NCBI RefSeq assembly: GCF_028548455.1
Contig: NZ_JAQQLF010000007.1
Span: forward strand, 1-64,000
Length of the DNA: 64,000 bases
Direction: 5' to 3'
DNA from: Vogesella aquatica
GTDB taxonomy: Bacteria; Pseudomonadota; Gammaproteobacteria; Burkholderiales; Chromobacteriaceae
Shown piece after piece: positions 29,168 through 37,534 of the stretch (positions are counted from its first letter, which is position 1; the number at the start of each line of letters is the position of its first letter). The notes below the pieces were generated by a model, which did not search any database, was not told the DNA's origin, and saw only the letters and a list, made by a program, of their open reading frames with translations. Both the position numbers and the translations under genes were made by a program.

Positions 29168-30010
29168 ATGCCAATCATCGTTAACAGCAACATCGCATCC
29201 CTGAATGCACAGCGCAACCTGAACATGTCCAACACTGCGTTGGCTGGATCGTTGCAGAAACTGTCCTCCGGCCTGCGCGTGAACAGCGCCAAGGATGATG
29301 CCGCCGGCCTGGCCGTGGCCGAAGGCCTGACCTCGCAGATTCGCGGTAACAACCAGGGTGTGCGTAACGCCTACGACGGTATTTCGGTAGCGCAGACTGC
29401 TGAAAGCGCGCTGGGCCAGGTAGGCAACAACCTGCAGCGTATCCGTGAAGTGGCTGTGCAGGCTGCTAACGGTGGCGTATCGGACGACAACCGCTCCCAG
29501 CTGCAAAAAGAAGTGGACCAGCTGACGCAAGAGATTTCCCGCATCGTGCAGACAACCAACTTCAACGGCACCAAGCTGCTGACTGGTGGTTCCGGCCTGA
29601 CCTTCCAGGTAGGTGCGTCTGGCTCTGCCGATAACCAGGTTACTACCAGCGGTGTAGAAATGAGTGGCATTGCTGGTTACAGCGGCACACTGAGTGCAAC
29701 CGGTACTGTTGATGTGTCCACCTCTGGTGCTGCGTCTGCAGCGATTGCATCGATGGATGCCTCGATCCGCACCGTGACGAACACACGAGCTACGTATGGC
29801 GCTGTACAAAACCGTTTTGAAGCCGTAATCGCCAATATGCAGGCGTTTACTGAAAACCTGTCGGCTTCCCGTAGCCGTATCATGGATACCGACTTTGCTG
29901 CAGAAACTGCACAGATGACGCGTAACCAGATTCTGCAGCAGGCTGGTACCTCCATCCTGGGGCAGGCTAACCAGGTACCGCAGGCAGCGCTGTCTCTGCT
30001 GCGTGGCTAA
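29168..30010 (+). CDS. fliC: Flagellin (first copy)
   Basis: The product is 280 residues. The N-terminal D0/D1 region (SNIASLNAQRNL, SGLRVNSAKDDAAGLAVAEG, YDGISVAQTAE) and the C-terminal D1/D0 region (MDTDFAAETAQMTRNQILQQ, ending AALSLLRG) are those of bacterial flagellin. The central part is short and rich in Ser, Thr, Gly and Ala (about residues 130-200), so the surface-exposed D2/D3 domains are largely missing, and the Ser/Thr are candidate O-glycosylation sites. It is preceded by a sigma-28 promoter and a good AATGAGG ribosome site. It is a close paralogue of the next gene. Confidence 0.95.
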   Translation: MPIIVNSNIASLNAQRNLNMSNTALAGSLQKLSSGLRVNSAKDDAAGLAVAEGLTSQIRGNNQGVRNAYDGISVAQTAESALGQVGNNLQRIREVAVQAANGGVSDDNRSQLQKEVDQLTQEISRIVQTTNFNGTKLLTGGSGLTFQVGASGSADNQVTTSGVEMSGIAGYSGTLSATGTVDVSTSGAASAAIASMDASIRTVTNTRATYGAVQNRFEAVIANMQAFTENLSASRSRIMDTDFAAETAQMTRNQILQQAGTSILGQANQVPQAALSLLRG

Positions 30011-30054
30011 GGTAAGCTAACAACGATATACACCAACTGATTTGGTACCTCTGT

Positions 30055-30080
30055 CCCTGGCGAACTGCCGGGGATTTTTT
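30055..30080 (+). terminator. Intrinsic terminator after the first flagellin gene
   Basis: CCCTGGC / GCCGGGG (7 bp with a G-T pair) followed by a run of seven T. Each flagellin gene is therefore its own transcript. Confidence 0.85.
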
Positions 30081-30213
30081 TGTCTTTTTTTTGAGAAATT
30101 TTAAAAAAAGCCTCAAGAGCAATAAAGAACTGACGATAGAGCGTTAGAGCGATTGGTATCAAAACCCGGGAAGTTCGCTTCCGAGCCAAGTCGCCATAAT
30201 AACGGAGTTTAAA

Positions 30214-31053
30214 ATGCCTATCATCGTAAACAGCAACATTGCCTCGCTCAATGCGCAGCGCAACTTGAACCAGTCCAACTCGGCACTGGCTTCTTCTCTG
30301 CAAAAGCTGTCTTCCGGCTTGCGCGTAAACTCTGCCAAGGATGACGCGGCCGGTCTGGCTGTATCTGAAGGCCTCTCTTCGCAGATCCGAGGTAACAGCC
30401 AGGGTATCCGTAACGCCTACGACGGTATCTCGGTTGCCCAAACGGCTGAAAGTGCCTTGGGCCAAGTAGGTAACAACCTGCAGCGTATCCGCGAAATTTC
30501 GGTACAGGCGGCCAACGGTTCCATCTCTGATGACAACCGCTCGCAGCTGCAGAAAGAAGTGGATCAACTGACGCAAGAAGTATCGCGTATCGTACAGACC
30601 ACCAACTTTAACGGTACCAAACTGTTGTCTGGCGGTTCGGGTCTGACCTTCCAGGTTGGCTCCTCGGGTTCTACCGATAACCAAGTGACCACCAGCGGTG
30701 TCGAACTGTCCGGTATTTCGGCATATAGCGGTTCGCTGACAGCTACCGGGACGGTTAACGTGTCGTCTTCCGGTGCTGCATCGGCGGCGATTGCCTCGAT
30801 GGATGCTGCGATTCAGACGGTAACCAATACGCGTGCTACTTTTGGTGCGATCCAGAACCGATTCGAGGCCGTGATTGCCAACACCCAGGCTTACGTGGAA
30901 AACCTCAGTGCGTCGAAGAGCCGTATCATGGATACCGACTTCGCCTCGGAAACCGCCTCGTTGACCCGTAACCAGATCCTGCAACAGGCAGGTACCGCCA
31001 TCTTGGGCCAGGCCAACACCGTGCCGCAGGCTGCGCTGTCCCTGCTCCGCTAA
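30214..31053 (+). CDS. fliC: Flagellin (second copy)
   Basis: The product is 279 residues and differs from the first copy at scattered positions (for example NLNQSNSALASSLQ against NLNMSNTALAGSLQ), with the same conserved ends and short Ser/Thr-rich middle. Codon choices differ more than the protein does (more TCT and TCG Ser codons), so the duplication is not recent or one copy evolves under different codon pressure. It has a 200-base leader with no convincing sigma-28 match, unlike the first copy, so the two may be expressed at different levels or times. GGAG precedes the ATG. Confidence 0.94.
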   Translation: MPIIVNSNIASLNAQRNLNQSNSALASSLQKLSSGLRVNSAKDDAAGLAVSEGLSSQIRGNSQGIRNAYDGISVAQTAESALGQVGNNLQRIREISVQAANGSISDDNRSQLQKEVDQLTQEVSRIVQTTNFNGTKLLSGGSGLTFQVGSSGSTDNQVTTSGVELSGISAYSGSLTATGTVNVSSSGAASAAIASMDAAIQTVTNTRATFGAIQNRFEAVIANTQAYVENLSASKSRIMDTDFASETASLTRNQILQQAGTAILGQANTVPQAALSLLR

Positions 31054-31069
31054 GGTGATAAAAGTGGTT

Positions 31070-31114
31070 TCCCTCCTATGGTCTGGATTATGCTGTAGGA
31101 GGGAGTCCTTTTTT
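31070..31114 (+). terminator. Intrinsic terminator after the second flagellin gene
   Basis: TCCCTCCTA pairs with TAGGAGGGA around a 17-base loop and is followed by GTCCTTTTTT. The second arm lies just upstream of the flaG ribosome site. Confidence 0.8.
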
Positions 31115-31128
31115 ATGAGGTGCTTATC

Positions 31129-31551
31129 ATGCAAATCGGATCAGTAACCGGGGGCTTTCAACCGCTGGGCCTGACTGCCAAGCAACAGGTGGAGTTACCG
31201 CAACAACTCTCCAAAGATGGAGAAGCTGCGGCAACCGTCAAGCCCGAAACGCTCAAGGCAGTAAGTGGTGTCAAAGAGGCTGAAGCAAAAGAGCAGGCAA
31301 AAAGCAAAGCCGATCAGCAGGCATTCAGCCAGTCAGACTTGGCTGATGCCGTCAAAAAGCTGAATGACACGGTAAAGCTTTATAAGGGTGATCTGCAGTT
31401 CACGGTAGATGACGATACCCAGATGCAGATCGTCAAGGTAGTAGACAAAAGCAGCAAGGAAGTGATCAGGCAGATTCCTTCGCCTGAAGTTATCCGTATT
31501 GCGAAGGCCATCGAGGATTTTCGCAGTATCCTGCTGCACGACGAGGCGTAG
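31129..31551 (+). CDS. flaG: Flagellar protein FlaG
   Basis: The product is 140 residues. Its C-terminal half (YKGDLQFTVDDDTQMQIVKV, then SKEVIRQIPSPEVIRIAKAI) is the FlaG domain; the N-terminal half is a low-complexity Lys/Glu/Ala stretch. FlaG influences filament length in several bacteria. The start at 31129 has TGAGG 8 bases upstream; an in-frame GTG at 31120 is less likely. It lies 15 bases before fliD in the usual flagellin-flaG-fliD-fliS order. Confidence 0.9.
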   Translation: MQIGSVTGGFQPLGLTAKQQVELPQQLSKDGEAAATVKPETLKAVSGVKEAEAKEQAKSKADQQAFSQSDLADAVKKLNDTVKLYKGDLQFTVDDDTQMQIVKVVDKSSKEVIRQIPSPEVIRIAKAIEDFRSILLHDEA

Positions 31552-31566
31552 CCTCGGGAGTAGATC

Positions 31567-32970
31567 ATGGCCGCAATCACCACTGCTGGTAGCAACTTTG
31601 ATGTACAGGGCCTGGTGTCCCAGCTGATGTCGGTAGAACAGGCACCGCTGACCTCCAGCAAGAACCGGATCAATACCTACAACAATCAGGTTTCCTCACT
31701 AGGCAAGCTGAAATCCGCCCTGTCGGATTTCCAGACATCCTTGCGCGGCCTGATTTCCGGTTCGTCACTGAATGCCAACAAGACCGACAGTAGTGATGCC
31801 AGCGCGGTCAAGGCAAATGCGGGTTCGACAGCGGCTTCCGGCACTTATGTGGTGAATGTTTCGTCGCTGGCGGCAGCGCAGACGCTGGCGCTGACCGGCT
31901 ATGACGGCAGTAGCGGCAAGATTACCTCCAATACCCAAAGCCTGGGAAATGCCACGGGTGGCGATCTTAGTATCGCTTTCGGCTCCGGCACTACGCTCAA
32001 CGTCACGATTGGCGCCAATGCATCGCTGCAGTCTATCAGCGATGCCATCAATGCCAAAGGTGGCGATGTCTCTGCCTCGGTAGTCAACAGTGGTACCGAC
32101 GGTTACAAACTGGCGCTGAGCAGTAAAAAAGCGGGTAATGATGGAGCATTCTCGGTGACGGGGGGGGCTGCACTTGGCGTGGGTTTTCTGGATTTTGACC
32201 GCAGCAGTAGCGATGCGGCCAACCTGGCCAAGCGTACCGCGGCGCCCAGTGATGCGCAGTTCACCGTGAACGGGGTAGCTATTACGGCTTCTTCCAACAA
32301 GATTACCGAGGCACTCACCGGCCTGGAACTGAACCTGTACAAAACCGGTTCGGCGACGGTGACGGTAACGCGTGATGATGACGCTGTTATCAAGAATGTG
32401 CAGTCGTTTGTTGATGGCTTCAATAAGATCAAAAGCCAGATTGATGGCATGTACAAGCAAAGCAGCAGCCAGGTTACCGACGCTAACGGCAAGGTAGTCG
32501 GTACGGCGGTACGGCTAGATAGTGGTGCCCGCATGATCATGCAAGATCTGACCGCCGAAATGACGGTAGGCCTGGCTGGTGTCTCACTGGAGTCTGGTCT
32601 GGGTTATCTGTCGCAGGCGGGTATTTCACTGCAGAAAGACGGTAATCTCAAACTGGATAGCGAAGCCTTCAAGAAGGCGCTGAATAAAGACTCAACGGCA
32701 GTGTACAAACTGTTCAGTAATAGCAATGCCGACGGCTATGCGGACCGTCTGAACGGCAAACTCAACAAAATGCTGGGGCCGGACGGCATGGTGCAGGTGC
32801 GTACCGATAGCCTGAATCTGCAGGTAACCTACGAAAAGCAGAAGCAGGACCAGATTCAGGCGCGTCTTGACATGATGCAAAAGCGTTATCTGACGCAATT
32901 CTCGTCACTGGATGCTGCGCTGGCCAAAATGAAGAACCAAAGTAGCTATATGGCATCAATGCTTGGTTGA
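31567..32970 (+). CDS. fliD: Flagellar filament cap protein FliD (HAP2)
   Basis: The product is 467 residues. The N-terminal FliD domain is FDVQGLVSQLMSVEQAPL. The hypervariable middle is rich in Ser, Gly and Asn. The C-terminus has coiled-coil heptads (LQVTYEKQKQDQIQARLDMM) and ends in MKNQSSYMASMLG, both typical of FliD. It caps the growing filament and helps flagellin to fold outside the cell; export needs the FliT chaperone encoded two genes later. The ribosome site CGGGAG lies just upstream. Length is normal for the family. Confidence 0.94.
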   Translation: MAAITTAGSNFDVQGLVSQLMSVEQAPLTSSKNRINTYNNQVSSLGKLKSALSDFQTSLRGLISGSSLNANKTDSSDASAVKANAGSTAASGTYVVNVSSLAAAQTLALTGYDGSSGKITSNTQSLGNATGGDLSIAFGSGTTLNVTIGANASLQSISDAINAKGGDVSASVVNSGTDGYKLALSSKKAGNDGAFSVTGGAALGVGFLDFDRSSSDAANLAKRTAAPSDAQFTVNGVAITASSNKITEALTGLELNLYKTGSATVTVTRDDDAVIKNVQSFVDGFNKIKSQIDGMYKQSSSQVTDANGKVVGTAVRLDSGARMIMQDLTAEMTVGLAGVSLESGLGYLSQAGISLQKDGNLKLDSEAFKKALNKDSTAVYKLFSNSNADGYADRLNGKLNKMLGPDGMVQVRTDSLNLQVTYEKQKQDQIQARLDMMQKRYLTQFSSLDAALAKMKNQSSYMASMLG

Positions 32971-33000
32971 TTTTAATAAGATACGGCAGGGTGATAATAA

Positions 33001-33423
33001 ATGAATCGACTGGCATTGCAGCAATTGAACAAGGCGTATCAATCCGATGCACTTGAGGCATCCGTGTATGGGGCTAGCCCTGTCGGTTTGATCGTGATGT
33101 TGTACGAAGGTGCCATATCGGCCCTGCGCAAGGCGCAGGGTGAGATAGCGCGTAACAACTACATTGCCAAGGGTAAGCTCATTGGTAAGGGCCTGGACAT
33201 TATCAATGGCCTGGATACGGTGCTTAACCTCGAAAAAGGCGGTGAGGTGACTGCCAACCTGCGGGAGTTATACCTCTACATGAAGCACCGTCTTGGTGTG
33301 GCAAATCTGAAAAATGACGCTGAAATACTGGATGAAGTGATTTCCTTGCTCGAAGATCTGCTAGGTGCCTGGAAACAGCTGGACAAGATGCAGGGGGCTG
33401 GTCAGCGGGTAGGGCATGTCTGA
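33001..33423 (+). CDS. fliS: Flagellin export chaperone FliS
   Basis: The product is 140 residues and all-alpha. It has NKAYQSDALEASVYGASPVGLIVMLYEGAI, then YLYMKHRLGVANLKNDAEIL, the helical FliS core that binds the flagellin C-terminus and prevents early polymerisation. It overlaps fliT by 8 bases, so expression is coupled. Confidence 0.94.
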   Translation: MNRLALQQLNKAYQSDALEASVYGASPVGLIVMLYEGAISALRKAQGEIARNNYIAKGKLIGKGLDIINGLDTVLNLEKGGEVTANLRELYLYMKHRLGVANLKNDAEILDEVISLLEDLLGAWKQLDKMQGAGQRVGHV

Positions 33424-33730
33424 GATGGCAGGCCAGGATGCTGCGATTCTGTCGCACTATTCAGCACTTACTGCCCAGATGCTGGCCGTGGCCCAGCATG
33501 AAGACTGGGAAGCTTGGCTGTTGCTGGGCGAGCAGCGTGACCAGTGTTTTGACCTGCTGCGTGAATGCTTGCAACTAGGTGCGCTGGATGAGCAAACACG
33601 TGCCATATTGGTAGAAACCCTGCAGCAAAACCAACAGATGGAAAAGCTGGTTGCCATCCGTCATCACGAGCTTTCTGAGCTGCTGCAGAGTTTACGCCAG
33701 CAGCAGAAGATATCTACTACATACCGCTAG
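33416..33730 (+). CDS. fliT: FliT-like flagellar chaperone
   Basis: The product is 104 residues and mainly helical, with no strong motif, as is usual for FliT. Support is chiefly positional (directly after and overlapping fliS). The pattern HYSALTAQMLAVAQHEDWEAWLLLGEQRDQ and a later conserved region near MEKLVAIRHHELSELLQSLR also agree with FliT. FliT binds FliD and, in enterics, FlhDC. Another small flagellar protein cannot be excluded. Confidence 0.75.
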   Translation: MSEMAGQDAAILSHYSALTAQMLAVAQHEDWEAWLLLGEQRDQCFDLLRECLQLGALDEQTRAILVETLQQNQQMEKLVAIRHHELSELLQSLRQQQKISTTYR

Positions 33731-33772
33731 GCTTCTGCCGCTGTTTTGGCTGCTCAGACTCCGGAGCCTGTG

Positions 33773-34165
33773 ATGAATACTACCGATTGGTTGTTATTTT
33801 TGATTGTGGTGCTGCAGTCCGGCATCGTGTTCTGGCTCTGGCGGCGCATTGACATGATGGAGTCCGAGCGCAGGGTCGAGGCAAGCACTTTTGACCACTT
33901 GCAACGGCAAATCAGCGCCTTGCAGCGCACAGTGCAGGAGTTGCCTTCGGCGCCACGCGCCGACACTATCGTCGCGACTCCCCCCATCAGGCCGCAGCCT
34001 CGCCAGCAGCCACTGGCCACCACCGAGGGCGCCAGCCCCTATAACCAGGCTATAGAGCTGTTCAAGCGTGGTTTCTCCACTGCCGATGTGGCCGAGCGCT
34101 GTGGCATCTCGCGCAGCGAGGCCGAGTTGATCCTTTCCTTGTACCGCAATAGTCCTACTGCATGA
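33773..34165 (+). CDS. DUF2802 membrane-anchored protein
   Basis: The product is 130 residues. A single N-terminal membrane segment (WLLFLIVVLQSGIVFWLW) is followed by a short coiled coil, a Pro-rich linker and a C-terminal helix-turn-helix-like DUF2802 domain (AIELFKRGFSTADVAERCGI, then SRSEAELILSLYR). Family members sit in flagellar or chemotaxis operons, and their role is unclear. The ATG at 33773 has GGAG upstream. It overlaps fliK by 4 bases (ATGA), so it belongs to the flagellar operon. Confidence 0.82.
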   Translation: MNTTDWLLFLIVVLQSGIVFWLWRRIDMMESERRVEASTFDHLQRQISALQRTVQELPSAPRADTIVATPPIRPQPRQQPLATTEGASPYNQAIELFKRGFSTADVAERCGISRSEAELILSLYRNSPTA

Positions 34166-35664
34166 TCTCTCCGCTTTCCCAGGGTTTGCCCGGCCTGCAG
34201 GCTGGTACGTCCGAGCTGGCCGGCAACCCGCTTACTACGGCGCAGGCTGTCAAGCTCAGTCGCGAGCAGGGCCGCCTGCTGCTGGAAGCCAGCAGTACCC
34301 CGGCCCGCATGCCGGTGCTGCAAGGTGGCGAGACCATTCTGGCCAAGATCAGCGAGCGCCTGCCGGATGGCCGCATCTCTGCGCAGATAAAAGGTGAACC
34401 CTTTCTGCTGAATGTACCGCAGGGGGCCACGCTGCAGGGCGAAGACCTGCGTTTGCGGGTGGCGACTACCCAGCCGCTGGCTTTCTTGCTGCTGGATACG
34501 GACGATCTCAAACCCGAGCCATCGCCTGCAGATACGCCAACCACCAAGCAGTCGCAGGCCTTGGCACAGGCCCTGCAATTGGCTGCAGGCAGCGAGGGAG
34601 TGGAGCTGGAAACCCTTACCCAGCCACAAGGCAAGCTACCTGCTTTCCAGCCTGGCGAATGGGTGATGGCCAGGGTGGCAGAGCGTCTACCTGATGGCAG
34701 TGCTGCCGTTCTGGTAAAAAATGCAGCGTTTACCCTGAAGGCGCCAGGAGATGGCCAGGCGCTGCGCGCCGACCCCTTGATGCTACGCGTGCGCGCTACC
34801 GAGCCGGTTCTCAGCTTTACTCAAGTCAATCTGCCTCAAGCCGCTGCCAGCGACAAGTCCGCCCCCGTATCGTTTAGCACCGCTTCGCGGTATTTGAGTA
34901 GCCTGCTGGCATCCAGCAATGGCGCTCAAGGTTCGACGGCAACTGCGGCCACGCTGGCGAGTGCTTTGCCGACAGCGGGCCAGCTGGAAGGCAAACCGCT
35001 GTCTGATGTCATTGCTAACCGTCTGGCTGCAGGGTTGGCCGCCATGCCCGCTACGTTACGGACTGAGGCTAGCCAGGCGGCCTTGTTGCCCAACCCGTCG
35101 CAGCCGGCGCCGGAGCAGGAAACCCACCTCAAGGCCACCGTTGAAAAGAGCGGAGTATTCTATGAAGCTCACCAGAAGGCCTGGGTTGATGGCCGACTGT
35201 CGCTGGACGAGCTGAAGCAAGAGCCGCAGGCACGGCTGGCTACTACTTTGACGACGGCCGAAGCCAGTGCTGGCAAGCATACCGTGACACCTGAAGCGGG
35301 CCACCTGGTACAGCGTCAGCTTGATACCCTGGAGCAGCACCAATTCATGTACACCGGCCAAGCCTGGCCTGGCCAGCTGGTACAATGGCAGATTCAGCCG
35401 GAGCAAGGTGGCGAGCGCGAGGGTAACGGCCAACAAGAAATGCGCGCGTGGCATACCAGCCTGGCCATGAGTTTGCCGGCGCTGGGCGGCTTGGCAGCAC
35501 GCTTGCGTCTGGTAGGTAACCAGGTGCAGCTCACCTTTGATACCGATAACCCAGAGGCCGCAGCCCTGATCGAACAATACCGTCAGCAGCTTGCCGGCTC
35601 GATGGAAGCCGCCGGTCTGGCACTGGCTAGCCTGCAGGTAAGACATGAAGCCAGCACGGGCTGA
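34162..35664 (+). CDS. fliK: FliK-like flagellar hook-length control protein
   Basis: The product is 500 residues. Two repeated segments contain ERLPDGRISAQIKGEPFLLN (about residue 60) and ERLPDGSAAVLVKNAAFTLK (about 175). The C-terminal 120 residues (VQWQIQPEQGGEREGNGQQE, then LRLVGNQVQLTFDTDNPEAA) match the FliK C-terminal domain. The middle is rich in Ala, Pro and Thr, as expected of a molecular ruler. FliK measures hook length and switches export specificity through FlhB. The following FlhB-like gene overlaps its end by 20 bases, which supports the call. Confidence 0.85.
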   Translation: MISPLSQGLPGLQAGTSELAGNPLTTAQAVKLSREQGRLLLEASSTPARMPVLQGGETILAKISERLPDGRISAQIKGEPFLLNVPQGATLQGEDLRLRVATTQPLAFLLLDTDDLKPEPSPADTPTTKQSQALAQALQLAAGSEGVELETLTQPQGKLPAFQPGEWVMARVAERLPDGSAAVLVKNAAFTLKAPGDGQALRADPLMLRVRATEPVLSFTQVNLPQAAASDKSAPVSFSTASRYLSSLLASSNGAQGSTATAATLASALPTAGQLEGKPLSDVIANRLAAGLAAMPATLRTEASQAALLPNPSQPAPEQETHLKATVEKSGVFYEAHQKAWVDGRLSLDELKQEPQARLATTLTTAEASAGKHTVTPEAGHLVQRQLDTLEQHQFMYTGQAWPGQLVQWQIQPEQGGEREGNGQQEMRAWHTSLAMSLPALGGLAARLRLVGNQVQLTFDTDNPEAAALIEQYRQQLAGSMEAAGLALASLQVRHEASTG

Positions 35665-36004
35665 TGGCCGCCGCTCCGCGGTGGCGCTCAAGTACAAGGA
35701 TGGCGCCAGCGCACCGACTGTCGTGGCTAAAGGCTACGGCCAGACGGCCGAGCGCATCATCGAACACGCCAAAGATGCCGGCGTATTCGTGCACGACTCG
35801 CCTGAGCTGGTCAATCTGCTGATGCAGGTTGACCTGGATAGCCATATCCCGCCCGAGCTTTACCGCGCCGTGGCCGAGGTATTGGCCTTTGTCTATTTCC
35901 TGGAACAGCACGCCAAAGGCGAAAAGCTCGACTTTGCACAATGGCTGGCCATGCGCCGGCCCCCCCCTGTTGCCGTCGCGGCAGATAACGGAGCCAAACA
36001 ATGA
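35645..36004 (+). CDS. Stand-alone FlhB C-terminal-domain-like protein
   Basis: The product is 119 residues and resembles only the cytoplasmic tail of FlhB/YscU: SAVALKYKDGASAPTVVAKG, AERIIEHAKDAGVFVHDSPE and IPPELYRAVAEVLAFVYFLE. No membrane domain is present, and the self-cleaving NPTH motif that precedes this region in true FlhB is missing. Such FlhB-like proteins occur beside fliK in other proteobacteria and can replace the cleaved tail in part. It overlaps fliK by 20 bases and the next gene by 4. Confidence 0.86.
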   Translation: MKPARADGRRSAVALKYKDGASAPTVVAKGYGQTAERIIEHAKDAGVFVHDSPELVNLLMQVDLDSHIPPELYRAVAEVLAFVYFLEQHAKGEKLDFAQWLAMRRPPPVAVAADNGAKQ

Positions 36005-36870
36005 AAGTGGGATACATCGGTCTGGGCATCATGGGACGCCCTTGCGTCAGCAACCTGTTACGCGCCGGTTTCGAGGTAACAGTATGGGCACGCCGCCCGG
36101 AAAGCGCTGCCAGCCTTATCGACGCAGGCGCGCACTGGGCAGCGAGTGTGGCCGAGTTGGCCGCCAGTGTGGATGTGCTCATTACCAATGTGTCCGATAC
36201 CGCCGACGTCGCCGCGCTACTACTGGGGGACGATAGTGTGGCCAGTACCGCCCGCCCGGGGCTGGTGTGCATCGACATGAGCACTATCTCGCCCATTGGT
36301 GCCCGCGACATTGCGGCCAACCTTGCCGCCCGCGGCATCAGCTTTCTGGATTGCCCGGTGTCCGGTGGTGAAGTTGGTGCTATCAACGGCACCCTCACCA
36401 TCATGGTCGGCGGCGATGCCGCTGCGCTGGACAAGGTACATCCGGTGCTGGCCGCCATGGGCAAGACAATCACCCATATCGGGGCTAGCGGTGCCGGCCA
36501 GGTCGCCAAGGCCTGCAACCAGATTGCCGTTGGTGTCGGTATTGCTGCGGTAGCAGAGGTGATGAAGCTGGCGCAAGCCTGTGGTGTGGACCCGGCGCCG
36601 GTACGCCAGGCGCTGCTGGGCGGCTTTGCCGGCAGCAAGGTGCTGGACGTGCACGGCCAGCGCATGATCGACGACAATTACGCCCCCGGCTTCAAGGCCA
36701 GGCTGCATCAGAAAGATATGGGCATCGTGCTGGATACGGCGCGCGAGCTGGGCATACGCCTGCCCGAGGCCGAGCGCGTGGCCGGGCTGATCAGCCAGCT
36801 GGTAGCCAGTGGCGAAGGCGAGCTGGACTCGTCCGCCATTGCCCGGCTGATCTGGGCGGATAACGCCTGA
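36001..36870 (+). CDS. garR: 3-hydroxyacid dehydrogenase family: probable tartronate semialdehyde reductase
   Basis: The product is 289 residues. VGYIGLGIMGRPCVSNLLRAG is the Rossmann NAD(P) motif. FLDCPVSGGEVGAINGTLTI is the substrate-binding signature of beta-hydroxyacid dehydrogenases, and the catalytic Lys lies in GAGQVAKACNQI. It is most like GarR/GlxR, which reduces tartronate semialdehyde to glycerate, although 3-hydroxyisobutyrate dehydrogenase is an alternative. Its start overlaps the flagellar FlhB-like gene (ATGA), so it is the last gene of the flagellar transcript, an odd place for a carbon-metabolism enzyme. Confidence 0.85.
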   Translation: MKVGYIGLGIMGRPCVSNLLRAGFEVTVWARRPESAASLIDAGAHWAASVAELAASVDVLITNVSDTADVAALLLGDDSVASTARPGLVCIDMSTISPIGARDIAANLAARGISFLDCPVSGGEVGAINGTLTIMVGGDAAALDKVHPVLAAMGKTITHIGASGAGQVAKACNQIAVGVGIAAVAEVMKLAQACGVDPAPVRQALLGGFAGSKVLDVHGQRMIDDNYAPGFKARLHQKDMGIVLDTARELGIRLPEAERVAGLISQLVASGEGELDSSAIARLIWADNA

Positions 36871-36871
36871 C

Positions 36872-36909
36872 AGCAACAAGGCCGCCCGTAACGGGCGGCC
36901 TTGTTGCTT
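36872..36909 (+). terminator. Long GC-rich hairpin terminator at the end of the flagellar operon
   Basis: AGCAACAAGGCCGCCCG, loop TAA, CGGGCGGCCTTGTTGCT: a 17-bp perfect stem directly after the stop codon. The T-tract is embedded in the arm (CTTGTTGCTT), so termination may be bidirectional or partly Rho-dependent. Confidence 0.75.
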
Positions 36910-37009
36910 GCCGTGTAACGCGGAATGCTTATTCCGTTGGATCTGTATGTTGAGTAATACGGCAAGATGCCTATTTTTAAAGGGTTTCATTACTCGCTTT
37001 TTTTGGAAA

Positions 37010-37027
37010 TGTACACCCATGTGTACA
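37010..37027. repeat. Inverted repeat TGTACAC-CCAT-GTGTACA
   Basis: Two perfect 7-base half-sites with a 4-base spacer lie between the flagellar operon terminator and the accessory cassette. It is suited to binding a dimeric regulator, or it may mark a junction. No direct-repeat partner was found at the other end of the cassette. Confidence 0.45.
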
Positions 37028-37074
37028 CCCCGCCGGGTGGTGCTCTTCAGGCCGGTGTTGTTCTTCCAGCTGGA

Positions 37075-37386
37075 TTATTGACTGTCTAGCCAGCTTACTA
37101 CTCTGCGCAGTTTCTCCTCATCGGCTTGATCTGCTTCTTGGCGTAGTCGTTTGCGCAGCTCTTCCGTGGAGGGAGCCGCTGTGAAGTCGAAAAAATCTTT
37201 CAGCTCAACATTCAGCACGGTAGCGATTCTCTCCAGCGTCTCAATTGCTGGGTAATGTACCCCGCGTTCAAGTCGGCTCAACGACTTGGCATCCAGCTTG
37301 GCAGCCGCCGCTAAGGTCTCTTGCGATAAGCCCTGACGCTTCCGTAGTTGCTGGACTATCAAGCCTATCTGCTTTTTGGTATCCAA
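37075..37386 (-). CDS. XRE-family helix-turn-helix regulator
   Basis: The product is 103 residues. The N-terminal 65 residues form a Cro/C1-type HTH (IGLIVQQLRKRQGLSQETLA, then LDAKSLSRLERGVHYPAIETL). A C-terminal tail of about 35 charged residues (STEELRKRLRQEADQADEEK) may mediate dimerisation. It is divergent from the nuclease-like gene, and the 148-base gap holds two GTGACGT direct repeats (37450-37479), plausible operators. Small XRE repressors next to nuclease or protease genes are common controllers of restriction and abortive-infection cassettes. No phage integrase is near. Confidence 0.88.
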   Translation of the reverse strand: MDTKKQIGLIVQQLRKRQGLSQETLAAAAKLDAKSLSRLERGVHYPAIETLERIATVLNVELKDFFDFTAAPSTEELRKRLRQEADQADEEKLRRVVSWLDSQ

Positions 37387-37445
37387 GGTAAACGTCCTAT
37401 GGGTGATCCTTGGATTTAATCAGCCTGGAAGGTAGACTGACCACG

Positions 37446-37485
37446 GCGTGTGACGTTACTATTTATAGGATTGGTGACGTATAAG
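37446..37485. promoter_or_regulatory. Candidate operator: two GTGACGT direct repeats in the divergent spacer
   Basis: GTGACGTTA and GTGACGTATA lie about 25 bases apart, separated by an AT-rich ACTATTTATAGGA stretch that could contain a -10 box. They lie between the XRE gene and the nuclease-like gene, so they may be the regulator's binding sites. Confidence 0.4.
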
Positions 37486-37534
37486 GCTGATTTTGAAGTG
37501 TGTGTTCGATCAGCCATCTCTGCGAGGGAGTCAT

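Noticed and set aside
30090..30213. Sigma-28 promoter for the second flagellin
   Set aside because: TAAAGAAC occurs near 30122 and GCCATAAT near 30193, but no pair has the 11-base spacing; neither alone is convincing.
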